Assembly (NCBI GenBank): GCA_963768885.1 | Contig: CAVYJN010000006.1 | Location: 620,001-684,000 of the forward strand | Direction of reading: 5' to 3' | From: DASRIA01 sp963768885 | GTDB taxonomy: Bacteria > Actinomycetota > Thermoleophilia > Solirubrobacterales > JBBDJG01 | DNA length: 64,000 nucleotides | Shown: positions 62,994-64,000 of the stretch, piece by piece | Numbering within the stretch: the first letter of the stretch is position 1 | Layout of the letters: each line of letters starts with the position of its first letter | Notes under the pieces: model-generated | Databases searched by the model: none | What the model saw: only the letters and a program-made list of their open reading frames with translations | Told to the model about the DNA's origin: nothing | Translations under genes and position numbers: made by a program

Positions 62994-63809
62994 CTACGCG
63001 GCCATGGCGAGGGCCCGCCGCAGGGCGGGGACGTACATCGTGATGTCGTCGTCGAACGCGCGGTCGAGGCGCGGCAGGAGCCGCTCGATCTGCTCCCATG
63101 GGCGCGTGTCGTCGCGAGGCGGCACCGCCGCCGCCCACAGCTCGTGCTTGCGGCGCATCTCGGAGAGCGATCTGGTCAGGTAGTGGTTGATGCGCAGGAG
63201 CCTCGACTTGTGCTCCTTCGTCCTATGCCCCTCCACGGGGTGCAGTTCCTCGTCGACCGCCGCTCCTTCCCGGAACTCGAAGTTGTGCGGCGTGTCGGCT
63301 CTCAGCACACGGGCCGGGTCGGCGATGGTGTTGATCATCAGCGTGACCGGCGCGCGCTCGTTCGCGCAGCGCGTGTAGCTCTCGATCACGAGGCCGGGAG
63401 GCCTCTCGAGGTGGCCGGAGGTGCCGAACGCGCGCCAGTTCACGGCCACTCCCGCGAACGGCTCGAAGCGCTCCAGCACCTCGGGTAACGGGCGGCCCGT
63501 GGGCGAGAACAGGAACTCGTCGACGTCGAGGAACGCGAGCCAGCGTGAGTCCTCGCGGCGGCGCTCGACGCAGTCGTCGATCGCCGCTTTCTGGGACCGT
63601 GGGAACGGATGGGGCCAGTCGATCACCTCGACCAGTCCCTCACGCAAGTACGGCTCGAGGACCTCGCGATAGTTGTCCGAACTGTTGTTGTTGTAGAGCG
63701 AGAAGCGCTCGAATCCGACCAGGCGGTGAAACTCGAGCCACTCGGGCAGGTAGGAGGCGTCGTCACGAAACAGAGCGGCGCCGCTCAGGTAGTGCGCGGT
63801 CGAAGCCAT
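62994..63809 (-). CDS. Family 92 glycosyltransferase (GT92-like)
   Basis: A 271-residue GT-A-fold glycosyltransferase of the GT92 / DUF23-like type. LYNNNSSDNYREVLEPYL and PHPFPRSQKAAIDDCVER are family motifs and the metal-binding DxD is in WLAFLDVDEFLF; HNFEFREGA and LLRINHYLTRS are the late conserved stretches. It should transfer a sugar to an envelope glycan. It starts 91 bp from the right-edge secreted gene (divergent) and ends 12 bp before the CBS-methyltransferase start, so it may be the first gene of that operon. Confidence 0.85.
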   Translation of the reverse strand: MASTAHYLSGAALFRDDASYLPEWLEFHRLVGFERFSLYNNNSSDNYREVLEPYLREGLVEVIDWPHPFPRSQKAAIDDCVERRREDSRWLAFLDVDEFLFSPTGRPLPEVLERFEPFAGVAVNWRAFGTSGHLERPPGLVIESYTRCANERAPVTLMINTIADPARVLRADTPHNFEFREGAAVDEELHPVEGHRTKEHKSRLLRINHYLTRSLSEMRRKHELWAAAVPPRDDTRPWEQIERLLPRLDRAFDDDITMYVPALRRALAMAA

Positions 63810-63849
63810 GGACCGTGATGCTACGCGCAGGGAGGCCTGAATCGTTTCG

Positions 63850-63878
63850 TTGCGCGGCCCGGCGATCGTGACTACGAT
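63850..63878 (+). promoter_or_regulatory. Promoter of the right-edge secreted protein gene
   Basis: TTGCGC at 63850-63855 and TACGAT at 63873-63878 are 17 bp apart, 22 bp before the ATG at 63901; GGAGG and a GGGGGG run are in between. Confidence 0.7.
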
Positions 63879-63880
63879 CG
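63863..63880. promoter_or_regulatory. Perfect 7-bp inverted repeat overlapping the -10
   Basis: CGATCGT-GACT-ACGATCG spans the -10 element of the promoter. Its position suits repression. No regulator gene is visible at the window edge. Confidence 0.5.
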
Positions 63881-63900
63881 TTCTCGGAGGATCAGGGGGG

Positions 63901-64000
63901 ATGCGTCGGAAACTATCTGTGCTCGTGGCAGCCGCGGCTGCGGTCGTCGTGCTGGCGCTGCCCGCGCAGTCCCATGCGGGCCGGCTGATCGCGACCGGCC
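63901..64000 (+). CDS. Secreted protein, only the first 33 codons present
   Basis: Starts with MRRKLSVLVAAAAAVVVLAL, a positively charged N-region and hydrophobic core, and PAQSHA-G, a typical signal peptidase I site. The mature protein is cut off by the right edge, so its function cannot be stated. ATG at 63901 follows GGAGG. Confidence 0.7.
   Translation, partial: MRRKLSVLVAAAAAVVVLALPAQSHAGRLIATG

Overview
The window is high-GC DNA from an actinobacterium, most likely class Thermoleophilia (Solirubrobacterales-like). This rests on gene content: zwf-opcA pairing, a LexA operator of the CGAACN4GTTCG type, a Pgi of the kind found as the C-terminal half of Tal-Pgi proteins, two wax ester synthase/DGAT genes, YrbE permeases, many TetR regulators, and several start codons placed about 6-7 nt after a -10 hexamer (leaderless mRNAs). 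No prophage, insertion sequence, CRISPR array or replication origin was found. At least 14 single-base frameshifts interrupt otherwise well conserved genes, including pgi and acnA. Most are one extra base in a G/C run, so I read them as sequencing or assembly errors and annotate the genes across them.

Layout. 1-4.4 kb: truncated wax ester synthase (-) divergent from a PucR-type regulator, then an SDR, a UBP-type zinc finger protein and an acyl-CoA dehydrogenase (-). 4.5-8.2 kb: a coupled run of NADP-dependent oxidoreductase, glucose-6-phosphate isomerase and ROK glucokinase. 8.2-13.3 kb: a lipid locus with a TetR regulator carrying an extra C-terminal domain, three YrbE/MlaE permease genes (two of them a recent tandem duplication) and a second wax ester synthase. 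13.3-17 kb: two TetR regulators with clear operators, divergent from a diiron oxidase-SCP2 fusion and an alpha/beta hydrolase. 17-21.5 kb: secreted proteins, namely a GH18-like protein with FnIII-like domains, then a cupredoxin / two-domain multicopper oxidase / cupredoxin trio, and a PepSY protein. 21.5-24.2 kb: OsmC, cupin and an ABC-2 exporter.

24.2-32 kb is the pentose phosphate block: zwf-opcA-HAD phosphatase, rpiA on the other strand, then tkt-gnd-pgl. 32-42 kb: DUF1697, a Na+/H+ antiporter, a thiolase, a 1462-residue secreted SBBP/beta-helix protein, a Baeyer-Villiger-like monooxygenase, a universal stress protein and a GlsB-like membrane protein. 42-50.8 kb: DUF5996, tRNA-Leu(GAG), an ECF sigma factor with a SnoaL tail, a VOC protein, lexA with its SOS box and a coupled zinc-ribbon miniprotein, an MFS exporter whose 3' end overlaps rnpB, acnA, and a DksA-like protein without zinc-finger cysteines.

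50.8-56 kb: a ydaO-type c-di-AMP riboswitch in front of an RlpA-like cell wall protein, an AhpD-like/HxlR pair, SnoaL-type and ABM-type small proteins, glnA and a GNAT acetyltransferase. 56-63 kb: a five-gene, translationally coupled minus-strand operon (CBS-methyltransferase fusion, acyl-AMP ligase, class III aminotransferase, DUF255 thioredoxin-fold protein, aldo/keto reductase), which is the best candidate here for an undescribed pathway. The window ends with a GT92 glycosyltransferase (-) and the first 33 codons of a secreted protein.
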